A stretch of DNA of 64,000 nt from Nymphaea colorata (taxonomy: Eukaryota; Streptophyta; Magnoliopsida; Nymphaeales; Nymphaeaceae). A program made the translations under genes and the position numbers. Shown one piece after another: positions 25,001 through 36,132 of the stretch (positions are counted from its first letter, which is position 1; the number at the start of each line of letters is the position of its first letter). The notes under the pieces are model-generated. The model worked only from the letters and a program-made list of their open reading frames with translations, did no database searches and was not told the DNA's origin. Where the stretch lies: NCBI RefSeq assembly GCF_008831285.2, contig NC_045148.1, forward strand, positions 15,726,802 through 15,790,801, in the 5' to 3' direction.

Positions 25001-26487
25001 AGTTTGTTCTGCTTGTAGGGTGGACTACAATCGAGTCACATTCATCTAATGGATCAGTTTCACAACGCCAAGTGGGGATTTCAACACACGCTGCTGAACT
25101 GCCTTTACTCCTCGGAAGTGACCATTTGCTGCTTGTTTCATCATGAAGCATTTTTATTATACTCAGAATGCCAACGTTCCTCACATATGTCATTGAAATT
25201 ATAATTGTTTATTAGAAGATTGATGGAATGCAACTGAAGGAATCATTTCAAAAGGAAAGTATCATAAGTCAAACAATAAGAAAGTTCCCAAGAGATCAAA
25301 CTCTGTACATTTAGCAAATACACATTTGAACCCTCGAGCATGTCTTATCTAGTTGCAGTATTTTGGCAGGTGCTGGACAACATATATTTGAAGCCATTGA
25401 GAAACCAGCTTAACATAGTAGGCAAACGTGTGCTCCACTAGATAAAACATGCAGGTCATATCTATGGGGTCCGATCTACAAAAAGAAAGGAAAAGATATT
25501 CGATACCATTTAGCTAGAAATCACGGGAACAAGTTTATCCACTCAAACGAACAACACAGATTCGTTAATTATGGTTTGAATGTTCTTCCATAAGAAGGAG
25601 CATTATCTAGAGAAAAAAGTTACTTCCCGTAAAAAAAAAAGGAGAAACAGATCAAACAAACAACTAAAGTTACTAGAAATCCCAAACCTTAGTAAAGGAA
25701 GACTGTCTTCGATAACGATATTGAACTTTCTGGAAAGTAAAACGGAACGACAGAAACTGAGCAAGGATTTAGTAGAAAAAATTAGTTGGATTGGGTTGAT
25801 GATTTTTATATTCAGTTCTAACCAGTACAATCGACGGAAAAAGAGATCATGAAAAACGCAACCTCAATTTATCATCAACAGCCTCAATTTCAACAAATTA
25901 TTATTTTTGTCAACGCTACTCTATTATCACAATTATAACAATCATGCATTTATTCGTCATAGACCGTTACCGTTTTTATTAATACCACCACAATTCTTCG
26001 TTTTATCAAGAAACCGAAAAACCAAAAAGCAATTCTTCGTTTCACCAAAAACGAAAAAATCTCATTACTGATATTACCACCACTCCTCAATGTCCACTGT
26101 AAAAACTAACAAAAAGGTGTTTCAGAAATGTTGAAACAATCAACAAGTCCAGAGCGAGAGAGAAAAAAGGAAGCAAAGACGCACCTTGAACAAGAAAGGC
26201 AGGTCCGTCCCCCACCTCTGGACCACCCTGTCCCCGAGAACTTCCGGATTCTGCGACAACCACTCCTTCAATGGGAGAAGCTTCGAGTCAGGGCTGCTAC
26301 CGGAAAACAACACCAGAGAGGGCCCGGAGTCGTGGGTACCCATCCACAGCTCTGCATACGGCTTGTCTTCAACTGGGCAGCCGGAGTTTCGAGAGAAGAT
26401 CCTCGCTGCCGCGCTCTCCTCCCCTCTCTTTCCCCACTCGTACTTCTGCACGGCGCATTTCAAGAACACCGGCTTCAATGGCTTCAT
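22020..26487 (-). CDS. PMI: Mannose-6-phosphate isomerase, type I
   Basis: Cytosolic zinc enzyme that interconverts fructose-6-phosphate and mannose-6-phosphate, the first step to GDP-mannose, ascorbate and glycans. Five phase-0 exons, 26487-26185, 24495-24328, 23501-23292, 22851-22585 and 22385-22020, give 437 aa; Arabidopsis PMI1 and PMI2 are about this length. The start [20 protein letters not shown] aligns with the family N-terminus. The zinc ligands are all visible: Gln112 and His114 (IQAHPDKE), Glu139 (NHKPEMALA) and His276 ([10 protein letters not shown]). [14 protein letters not shown] and [16 protein letters not shown] are family blocks. Intron 1 (24496-26184) is 1.7 kb and may hold foreign sequence. 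The first exon is GC-rich, and an upstream open frame continues without changing the likely start. No truncation or missing catalytic residue is seen. Confidence 0.97.
24621..25193. other. Unexplained open stretches within PMI intron 1
   Basis: Open minus-strand frames at 25193-24990 (contains [20 protein letters not shown]) and 24812-24621 (contains [19 protein letters not shown]) have coding-like composition. Neither forms a phase-consistent exon of PMI, and I do not recognise either. They could be remnants of an inserted gene or element. Confidence 0.3.
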
Positions 26488-29037
26488 CTCCGCCCGTCCT
26501 CCTCCTCCGCCAGATATAAAGATAAGGTACAGATATATAGAAGGACGGACAGAGATTTGAAGAGAGCAAGGAAAGAGAGCTTGATGAACCTCCTCCCTCG
26601 AGAGCTGGAGAGACCGCTTTATTCTTCTCGTTCTTCTTCCTTCTTTTTCTTCACAAGGAAGAGAGAGAGGGAGGGAGAGATGTGGCGTTTCTCCGGCTGC
26701 CCGTTTGAGTTCCCCAACTGGCAACTGTCAAAAAAGGTCAAGAAAAAGGCACGCTCTCAGATCTTCGCGCACACGTTTTGGATCGCAAAAAAAGTGGGCC
26801 CGACCTCATAGTTGACAACTGGATCCGGTATTAGACCTCAATTTGGATCTTGTCAACGGGCCTGACGGCTGGTAGAGAAATTGCCAGAAATTTTCTTCTT
26901 ACACTACACTGTTAAAAAGTTTGACGACGGGTTTGGCAGGTTGCTTTAGAATCTCCTATTTTTTAACTTTTGGAAAAATTAAACAGTTTGATTTCTTATT
27001 TTCCAAAAAGTGCAGAATAAAATCTAAAAAACCTGAAAACAAGACGCACTTTTTTTTCTTGAGCATGAATTGGATTCAAATTCGTAAAACTGAATCCAAG
27101 TTTTTACATGGGTCTGTTTGTTGAGGAATTGTTCTTCCCAGCAGCCGCTGACATTTGGAAGCCGTCTTTTAATCTTTATTGAATTAGTACTTTTATGGCT
27201 GCACATCGAGCCAATGCGCGGGTCCGGATAATATGAAAAAGAAGAATTTATTCAATGTTCCAAGAATCAGTTCCACTTCCACCGAATAAATAAATGCTGG
27301 GGTGGAGGGAGGAGGTCACCTAGGCCATGGTCTCACCCCAAGCAAATGAAAAAAAAATACAGTATAAAAATTGATTTTTTTTTGTTTTTATGTATTTTTT
27401 GAATATAAGTTCAGTTATACCCAAATCCAACTCAATAAACTCAACTCTCATTTGGCCAGCTTTGAAAAAAATTCTGAACAAATGTCAACGTCGTTCAGAA
27501 AACGCAGCGTGGCCGCTTTTGGAGACTTGAAGGAAGAAAGAGTAAAGCAAAGAAAGAAACCTAAATCTGAGTGCCCAACTGACTTTGTTTTCTAGCTATC
27601 CATGACCTCATCTCCTCAGAAAATGACCCCCACTCTCTATTCTTGATCTATTTATTTATTCTCCATCAATTTGAATAAGGCATCAAAAGCATGATTGATG
27701 CATGGGAAAAAGTAGGGACTTGGGATCTTCTTTCAAAAGAAAGATAAGATAAAAAAAATAATGAACAAACACATTTATTTTACAGTCAACGCATGATTTC
27801 AAGAATTCCAAATGGGCTAGTTGAATGTTGGATTATTTTTCATAGATAATATTGATGCATGCCTAGTTCTGATGATTTAAAAGCTAATAACATATACGAA
27901 ACCAACTTGATTGATGCCACTCTCGAATTCAATTATGTAAACAAGAACCGAAAATGTTTTCAACACCACAAAGATTTTGACTATATATATATATGTATAT
28001 GATATAAAGTTTGTGAAATAAAGAGAGTTAATGTTTTTGTCTTGTGCTCATATGCAATGTTAGAAGAAATTAATGCAAAGAATAATAATAAATGAGAATA
28101 AATGGACAGCGACAGGAAGGTCAGTCTCTAGTTGGTGCGCACTCATCTGCCGATTCTTTTCACAGATCTTTCATTAATCAACATGGTGAGTTTACTCGAA
28201 TGGATTAAGAACTAAAAATTTTGCTATGTAAATTTTTAGTTGAAGAGAGCACCGATATGCAAATACATAGACTTGTTTGTGTGTGTTTGAAAAGTTGAGA
28301 GGCATGTGCCTCCCTGGTTATGTGACGGGGCCATTTACATGTTGCCAGCTTTTCAAGCAGTTGACCCCACTCTACTTTAATTTATTAGCAAGTTTATAAA
28401 GTCATAAAGCTAAATGATATATATTTTATATTTTCTCATATTTAAAATTGTTTTTTATAAATTTTAATATAACGTTATATTTCCATAATCAAGACATTGG
28501 ATTTTTTTTTTACATGATTCTCGTCAATATGACGGCTCTTTACTCAAAAATTGAGGGGAAACATGTGAACTTTTAAAAATTGAGCGGTGATCTGATATTT
28601 AAATAGAACCTGTGTGCTCGTTTTCTTGGGCCTTCATCTTCTCAAGTGTAAACTTTGGAATCAAGCATCAATATTAAAAATTTCATGGCTGTTCAACATT
28701 TTGTGGCAAATCTTGCTTCAAACTCTAGGAAACAGGAACTCTGGCGTTCTAAGGAGACCAAAAAATTTCCATTCCGGCGAGCCCGTGCACCTTGTTTGGT
28801 TTCTAATGCGGAGATTTGACTTGACATTGGGAGTACATGTATGATCTGCCCCAGGTCGGCCTCCTTTTTTTTTTCCCTTGAAAATGAATCCTCGCTTACC
28901 TTTTCAGATGATAATTGGATACTGAATTTTTCTAATCCACGCGTAAGATTAATGTATGTAAAAGTCAAGGAAAATGATTTTTTTTAATTTTCAATCTAAA
29001 AAATTTATTTCTATAAATGTAGGACAATGCCTGGCTA
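26488..29037. other. Intergenic region upstream of PMI
   Basis: The first 240 bases are the GC-rich PMI leader and promoter side. The rest is AT-rich with no conserved frame. Open frames at 26128-26811 on the plus strand are antisense shadows of PMI exon 1. Confidence 0.6.
27296..27350 (+). mobile_element. Left-end fragment of a GGGGYGGAGGGAGG element
   Basis: CTGGGGTGGAGGGAGGAGGT, then TAGGCCATGGTCTCA and an A-run, follow the same order as the left end of the intact MITE at 63116. The right end is not found, so this is probably a truncated relative. Confidence 0.5.
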
Positions 29038-29090
29038 GCAGAGGTGGAACCACATGTTGTGGGTATGTGTGAACATTTGCCCACACAATC
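29037..29090 (+). mobile_element. Terminal fragment of the dispersed GGYGGARCCACATG element
   Basis: GCAGAGGTGGAACCACATG and TTTGCCCACACAA occur in the same order as, inverted, in the copy ending at 63482. Similar TGTGGGCAACTGCCCAC-like blocks occur at 55740-55765 and 57287-57320. It is a remnant of a short element family. Confidence 0.5.
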
Positions 29091-29185
29091 CCGCAAATGG
29101 TTTCCAATAATTCATCGATTCACGTATTATGTGCCTCTTAATCATTTTAATATGTATAGGATTTTTTTGAATAGGAGATGTTAAA

Positions 29186-29425
29186 TTAGAATTATTGTTG
29201 GTCAGACTAAAAGCTTGTGTAAGGCAGACAGGTCTTTAGTTCGATTCCCGTGGGTGCTATGCTCTTGTATCTTAAGACGGTAGAGCACGAGATCCAAGTT
29301 GAAGGGTGTCTCCTTCTATCACTGACACCGACACAGTTGAGGACCCCGGAGGCAAGGGGAATGAGGGGCCTTTGGGCTTCGCTTCGTGGGAATGACCCTC
29401 TTGCTCACCCAAGTTAGAATTATTG
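29186..29425 (+). mobile_element. tRNA-derived SINE with 12-bp target site duplication
   Basis: The duplication TTAGAATTATTG is exact at 29186-29197 and 29414-29425. It brackets a 216-base insert whose GC content differs from the flanks. A pol III B-box (GTTCGATTC) lies at 29239-29247. The insert start (TTGGTCAGACTAAAAGC) resembles a decayed A-box region of a tRNA promoter. The right end is CTTGCTCACCCAAG with no long A-tail. It is probably 5'-truncated or diverged. Confidence 0.7.
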
Positions 29426-31001
29426 ATCAAAGTAGTTGCTTTGAAGACCAACTTGCAGAAAATTAAATATACTTGAGATCAAGATGAACTCACCTGAAAC
29501 TATTCTGGATCCAGACTCACGTGTAGTGATAGGTTCAGATCTAGCAGGACTTTACCACAGACATATCACCCCAAACTTATTGTCCAACACCTGCATTTAA
29601 AAATCTGACATCCGAAAAAGAAAAGGAGTGGTTCACTTTTAATATACTTAAAGTTAAGTCACATGATCTCTTTGACTATATTTAAGCCATCACAACATTC
29701 ATAAAATAGCGTTTCCTATTGATTTCTCATTATTTTCAGAATTTTGATGCGATAATAATACTTTTATGTGGTTAAGTAACAAATAAATGAACCTAAAACA
29801 TATTCTAGTTGGATGTATGTCATTGCAAGAAAATAAAAAAAATAAAAAAATTAATCTCTTTGATTAAATTAATTCAATTGGGTGTACGTTACTTCCTAAA
29901 TAAGCCATGAAATACTTACTGGTGCAAAAGCCCAAAGCACTTTCCCCTCATAAATGTGAACAGCTTGATTCATCCTACCAACCGGCCAACTTGGAAAATT
30001 TTTATTTCTTTTTAAGATTGAAGTGCATGCTAGCCAGATCATATCTTGTGAATATATTTAACATGCCCTTGCTGCAAAGAATATGCTGCTGGATCACATT
30101 TTCGAAAAAAAAAATGCAAGAATTTTCTAAGAATGCATTTGGTAGCAAAATCTGAGGTCTAAACAAACAGGAGATCTTAAATCCACATTATTCTTCTTTA
30201 TTAGATTATTAATCTTTTTACAACTAGCCTGGACTTGAGATCCATCTTGGGGTTCAAGCTAAAACCTACTGTTTGTTAAAAGTGTGGATTTCAGCTATGC
30301 TAATCTCGGATCCCCTCACAGACCTCACATGATCACATCCATGAGAAATCAAACACAACTTTAGGTGAAATCCTCATTAGCTTGAATTTGTAGCTTAAAC
30401 AAACAATGGATTTCTTAACTGAGGATCTCAAATCTTTGTATTATATCATATGAAAACCACGGATTTCTAGTATGAGGGAAAAGAAATCTGACCATATATC
30501 CATAGTTTTAAAATCAGCGGTAGCCTCCGTTAAGATTTGAGTACAATTTTTTATAATTTGGTATGTTCATTACTTGATTAATTTAAAATTATCTGACATA
30601 CAATTTTTTTAGATTTTATGTATCAAACATATTTAAGTGTGTTTGGTAAGGGTTTCAAGATAAAACATCCTTTTTGTCAGAAAGGTGTGAATAGTTTGTC
30701 TCCATCAAGGTCAAGCACAAAACCCAGATGTTGAAAACTGATTAGAGAACCAAATGTTCTGAAAACGAACATTTTTTAGAGGTGTTTTTTCAAAATGTCG
30801 ACAATGCTATTTGGCAATGTATCAGCAAAACAATCCTGCTGCGTGGCCGTTTTCTTGATCGATTCTGGTCCTGAATCGGTATGAGCAGAAAGGTCATGGA
30901 AATATCGGAAATTAACTATTTTTTCTAGATATCGAAAACACTATTTCCAGCCTATCAGCAAAAGCTACTGGTTTGCTAGTGGAACTTCTCTGCCATCAGC
31001 C
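29426..31001. other. Intergenic region before the alpha/beta hydrolase
   Basis: AT-rich, with no supported gene. An open frame at 29907-30155 has no family signature. No clear TATA box is seen directly before 31002. Confidence 0.6.
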
Positions 31002-34000
31002 ATGGCCCTCCTCCTCTCAACTCAACACCACCGCCTCCTTCTTCCCTTTCCAAGTCTGCATCAAGACCTCCCTTCCTACTGTCCGACTATCAGATACCCA
31101 TTAAAACGGAGGTTACCCAATGCCTCCTTGAATGCACCGCCGGAGTCCCGGCTGAATTTCGATCTGAAGGAAGGGCAGCATCGCCACTTCCACAAACTAC
31201 CTTCTGGCTTGAACATGGAGGTCATAGTCCAGACCGGATTTAGGGAAGAAACAAGTGAAACAGTGCCTCCTAAGCCTCCCTTGGTGTTTGTCCATGGCAG
31301 CTTCCACGCCGCTTGGTGCTGGTCTGTTCACTGGCTGCCCTTCTTCTCTAGCTTCGGATACGATTGCTACGCTCTTAGCCTACTTGGGCAGGTAACCTCT
31401 TTCTGTAATTTCGTTTGGTTGTTTCTGGGAATTCACCGTTCTTGATGCTGGATTTGAGTGAAGCTGCTTTGTCTTGGTTTTATATATGATGTGAGTGATG
31501 TACTGCATTGTGGTCAAAGTTGTAGTATTCCAAATTATCTTAGTCTTTTGGACAAATGGGGTGGAAATTCTGAAACACTGCTTGGTTGTTATGATGGTGG
31601 TGTTTAGAATGCTGCAGTTCTTTACTCTTGACTATGTGTAGTTTCTTTATCAGTGTGAGAAAAAGTAAGACCTGCTTACAAATGTATTCATTCCTCGGAC
31701 TAGGACTATTTAGGAATGTCCTTCCGGATTATGTAGGAATGTCCATCTTTTTCAGCATTTTAGTTACATTTGTCTTCATTTTCTTCTTCGCCTTTCTTTT
31801 GTGATGTTTGTTTGGTTGTTTCATGTTGATTCCTCATTGTAAGTTGCCTATTTGGTTGTTGGTAGAATGATTACTATCAACAGTTTGTTCTTCAATTTGA
31901 AGCGAAGCTTTGCCTGCCTGGTTGCTTGCCTAATTGTGATTTGATTCTATGTTCAGGGCGAGAGCGATGTGCCCGTAGGACAGATTCCTGGTTCTCTGCA
32001 GGTAGTTTGTCTTCCTTTTCCTTACACCCAGATGCAATCTATCATTTGGCTAGCTTTTTGTCGGGACTTTTTTCTACTTTCTCTTACTTTTAGGTGTAGT
32101 CTCCAGTGTGGCTAATCTTGTGAATGGTATGCAGTAGACACATACGAGGGATGTTGCTAACTTCATCCAGGAAGTACTTCCTTTACCACCAGTGTTGCTT
32201 GGTCACTCATTCGGAGGACTTGTCGTCCAGTCCTATATCTCTAATATGATATCTGGACACGCCAATTCTAAGTCAGGTATGAGCTACAAAGTATTTGTTT
32301 ACTTTATTGTTCCGATGGAAATAGGGTTGCTACAATCTACCGATGCTTCTCAGGCAGGGGATTCTTTATATTAAAGGTCCTCTGTTTGTGTTTTTTTTTT
32401 CTTTCAACTCTTTCTCAATCTCAATGCAGGAAGAAGTCTCTCTCTCTCTCTCCTCTCCCTCTCCCCTCTCCCCGCGCCCCCCCTCCCCCCCTCGATCTTA
32501 GAGAAATGTTGGACTTACATACTTTATATGTGAGTTGTAGGAGAGGATATGCATCGTCAGCTAGCAGGAGCTGTTCTTGTATGTTCTGTGCCACCCACTG
32601 GCAACAGGTAAGGACTCGTCTGAACAAATATTGTCCACCCTTTCATGTGTTATTGTTCATTTCTAATGGATATTGCCTTTTTATGTAAATTGGTCAGTGG
32701 GTTGATAACACGGTACATCTTCTCAAAACCCGTTGCTGCTTTTAAGGTACCATGGGAAGTTGCTTGTACCAACTTGTTGATTTATCTTCTTGCCTTCTGG
32801 AACGTGCCAGACTGATGGTTTTCTACACCTGCTAAATTGTTTCAAACACAATAAATCGCATACACCCACAAACACATGAACAAAAGTTGTAATATGTTTT
32901 TGAATGGTAGCTCTTATTGTCCTCAGCAGAAGCGAATTACTGTGAATGGTCCAAAAGATAAGACCATGGAGTTGTTCCTTGTATTAGTAGGTCAGCTCGT
33001 GTTTAGTTTTACTTGAATATCCTTATTGAGCACTCTTGTTTATCAAAAGTTTTATGTGCTAGGCTCTAGGGGAATGGTCAGACGTAGGAGAAGTCAGGTG
33101 TTGACCATGGACTTTCTCAGCAGAAATTCATATAAATTGCTACTAGTAAAGAAAAAATATGTGCATTTGGAATGAGAAGGGTGAGAGGATGCACAACTTC
33201 ATTTGGCCTCTACAGCACTAGATTTGTTACAAATATGGAAATATGTAAAGATCCCTAGTACAAAGTAGTCAAGCAAGATGACTGGGTAATATCTCACCTA
33301 ATTGATGGTATGGTTGCCTAAGAACCCCTCATCAGTTATCTTCCTTATGTGTAGTTTAACTTGGTGAATGGTCAGTTTATCATTCTCACTTTTGACAACA
33401 TTGGATATTGTAAAATTGCAATTCAGCAGTTTCTGTTAGTCAAGAGTTTTAACTATAATAATAAAAAAAATAGCTAGCGAACATTTCTTTTGGAAAAATT
33501 TCTTCAGCTTCTATGCTTAGAAAACTGAGAGCGTCAAGGCACAGATCTGTTCATTAAACTGTTGCCCATTTCTCAAAGAAAAATGTTGGCAAAAAGTTGT
33601 TTATTGTTCTTATCTACTATGACTGTTAAGTGCTAGGCCTCTGGTGATGGCAATTTTTATAGTTGCATCTAAAATATTTCTATTTTCTTCTAGTGCTGTT
33701 AATAATGCTTTTAAGATATCTTCTATTGAAATGCACCCTGGATGCTTTTAATACTAAAGAAGATGGCATGTTTACACAATGCCAAGCCATGCAGTATTTT
33801 CTTCAGGAAATTGAGCAATCAACTCACTGAGATGAGTCTTCTGATGCAAGCCAGCATTTTAGTGAGAACTGGTTCTTGTATGTTGGTAGTTGGTAATATG
33901 AACCTTGGAACATGTGAAGTCCAATTTTTATAATTAAGTTTTGATGCTTACCTTTTGATGTCTTGAACGTTCCCTTTCATTTAGTCTTTTGATGAATGAG

Positions 34001-36132
34001 ACGTACAGTTTGAGCATTTGCTGAATTTAACAGGTTACATTGAGCTTAGCTGCAAAAGCTTTTGCAACCTCTCTGAGCCTTTGCAAGGAAACATTTTTTT
34101 CTCCAAACATGGATGACCATCAAGTGAAGCAGTATGTCATGTTTCCCTTTTTATGGTGGCTGAATGTACTGTACTTTTTGGCAAGAATTCTTTACCACTC
34201 GATGAGTTTGTGTTGTCTACATAATCTGTTTCCATCTTTTCTAGGTTCTTCCATGTTCACCATGTGGTGGATACATATGACTGATTTGTAAAAGAATGCA
34301 AATACATTGTAGGATGCCAATAGTAATGTTATGTGCAAAATATGTCAGATGGTCAAGGGGAAAATTCAAAAGTGTTCGGAAATATATAGCTTAAGCCTCT
34401 CAGGGTCATTGCCGTGGAGGCATCAGGCATGCACCTCACTTGAGGTGTAAACGTCATTTTACAGGAAGGTTATGGTTGCCACATTTGCACATCCCATTGG
34501 ATGGTGAGACAGTAGATGGTTTCTCTTGTCTTGACGTGAGAGTATATTCATATCACACTATTGTCTCAATGCAAGCTCCTTTCTGAACCATCACACTCTG
34601 TACTTGCCTAAAATACAAAAGCTTTACTTATTTTTGTGCTTCATATTAGATCTCATATGCTGTTAGTTGCTAGACAGTTCCTTTATGAGCCACAAGCAGT
34701 GGCTGATGACCAGATGATTTCATAGACAACTGCCTGTCCACACCGTGCCCAAGTCTGAGTTGTTCATGGACTACATCTATGTCATGCTTCATATGTTTGG
34801 TTGGACAAAATTGGACATAGACGGTGTTCAATGCCATTCCTTATGCAATTATTTTCAGAAGGATGTTGTTTGAGTTCGTTGCTCACCCTGTTATGGATAC
34901 AGTGCTTGCATATATGTAAAATCCCCTAGTGTGGGAGGATTCAAATCCTTTACGAATTTGTTCATGAGCCAATTGGTAAAACTTTATTTGAAAGCTGAAC
35001 ATAGAGGGAATCAGACGTGTAACCTCTTCAGTGTTCTCCCTTTCAGCGAAACGTTTTTAACTTATGAGTGCTGTTCAAGTTCACTTATTGTCCATGGCAC
35101 ATTGCAGATATCAAGAGCTAATGAAGGAAAGTTCAAAGGTTCCACTATTTGATCTCAGGAAACTGAATGCGACCTTGCCAATACCATTAGTACCAAAGGA
35201 TTCCGTTGATATCCTTGTAATGGGTGGTACTGATGATCTTATTGTGGTGAGTGTCATTTATCTGTCAGCATTTTAATAAATATATTTACTGTCATCTGCT
35301 CTTGTACCTCATGCAGTTTCCTTAGCACTAAAGTTATTGCATGATGATGAAGTTCGTCAGGCCATAGACTACATAAGGTTGCCTGAGAGTTTATTTATCA
35401 CGATAATCTTCTGTCGACTGTCGCCTGAAATCTTAAAAGCAAGTATCACATATGAAACATCAGAGAGAGCCTGAGGAATGCATGTTCACTTTCTTTTAGG
35501 TACATGCCATATGGTTCAAGTTTCTCAAATATTCTATTTCTCTGTCTGTGCTTCAGCCAGATGGTTTCACTCAAATCCCACAAGCCCTGGTTGTTCTTTC
35601 TCTCTATATATTGGCTGACAGCATTTTGTAGTTGCCTCTTAAAGAGAACCATAGGGGGTTTGAAATTTTCTATATTGTGCAAACTGCAAATGGATGTTTT
35701 TCTTCTTACCATCATCAGGAGCGGATGTGGGTAAACTCAAGTATGAATAATCTGCAGACCGTATCAACAAAGTATTGGAGGAAATATTTTACTTAGATCA
35801 AATGGATATTATGCAGTTGATAATATGTGATCATTTTATTCCCTTCCCTTTTACCTGTTGGACTATTAGATTTGTATTTCTGCCCCACCCAGGATACATG
35901 TTTTATTTGAGAAATCTGTTCATGGTAGTTGTTAAAGTCTTGTTGTTTGAGAAAGGAATCTGAAATTCTGTAGGATTATCAAGGGATCGAGGAAACAGCT
36001 AAGTTTTATGGTGTCTCTCCAGTTCGTGTAGAAGGGGTTGCTCATGATATGATGCTAGATTCTGCATGGGAGAAGGGAGCAAATGTGATCTTATCGTGGC
36101 TAGGAGAGCTGGACAAAGAGCTTGTTTCATGA
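31002..36132 (+). CDS. Alpha/beta-hydrolase fold protein, probably plastid-targeted
   Basis: Serine hydrolase of unknown substrate. Eight phase-consistent exons, 31002-31391, 31957-32001, 32138-32276, 32541-32607, 32698-32746, 34034-34131, 35108-35246 and 35974-36132, give 361 aa. The first 60 or so residues are Ser/Leu/Arg-rich with few acidic residues, like a chloroplast transit peptide (inference). The oxyanion region is VFVHGSFHAAWCW. The nucleophile elbow is GHSFGG with Ser169. The acid is Asp305 or Asp306 (MGGTDDLIV). The base is His333 (VEGVAHDMML). The order and spacing fit the fold. The HG-x-AWCW block recalls plant esterases, but the family cannot be named more closely. Exon 3 must start after GCAGTAG at 32138, since the nearer AG would read a stop. 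Confidence 0.93.

Noticed and set aside
26128-26811. Plus-strand open frame of 227 codons
   Set aside because: It is antisense to PMI exon 1 and its GC-rich leader. PMI on the minus strand has the zinc-ligand motifs and correct length.
29198-29300. A functional tRNA gene
   Set aside because: A B-box is present but the order and arms of a tRNA are not. The 12-bp target duplication shows a SINE instead.
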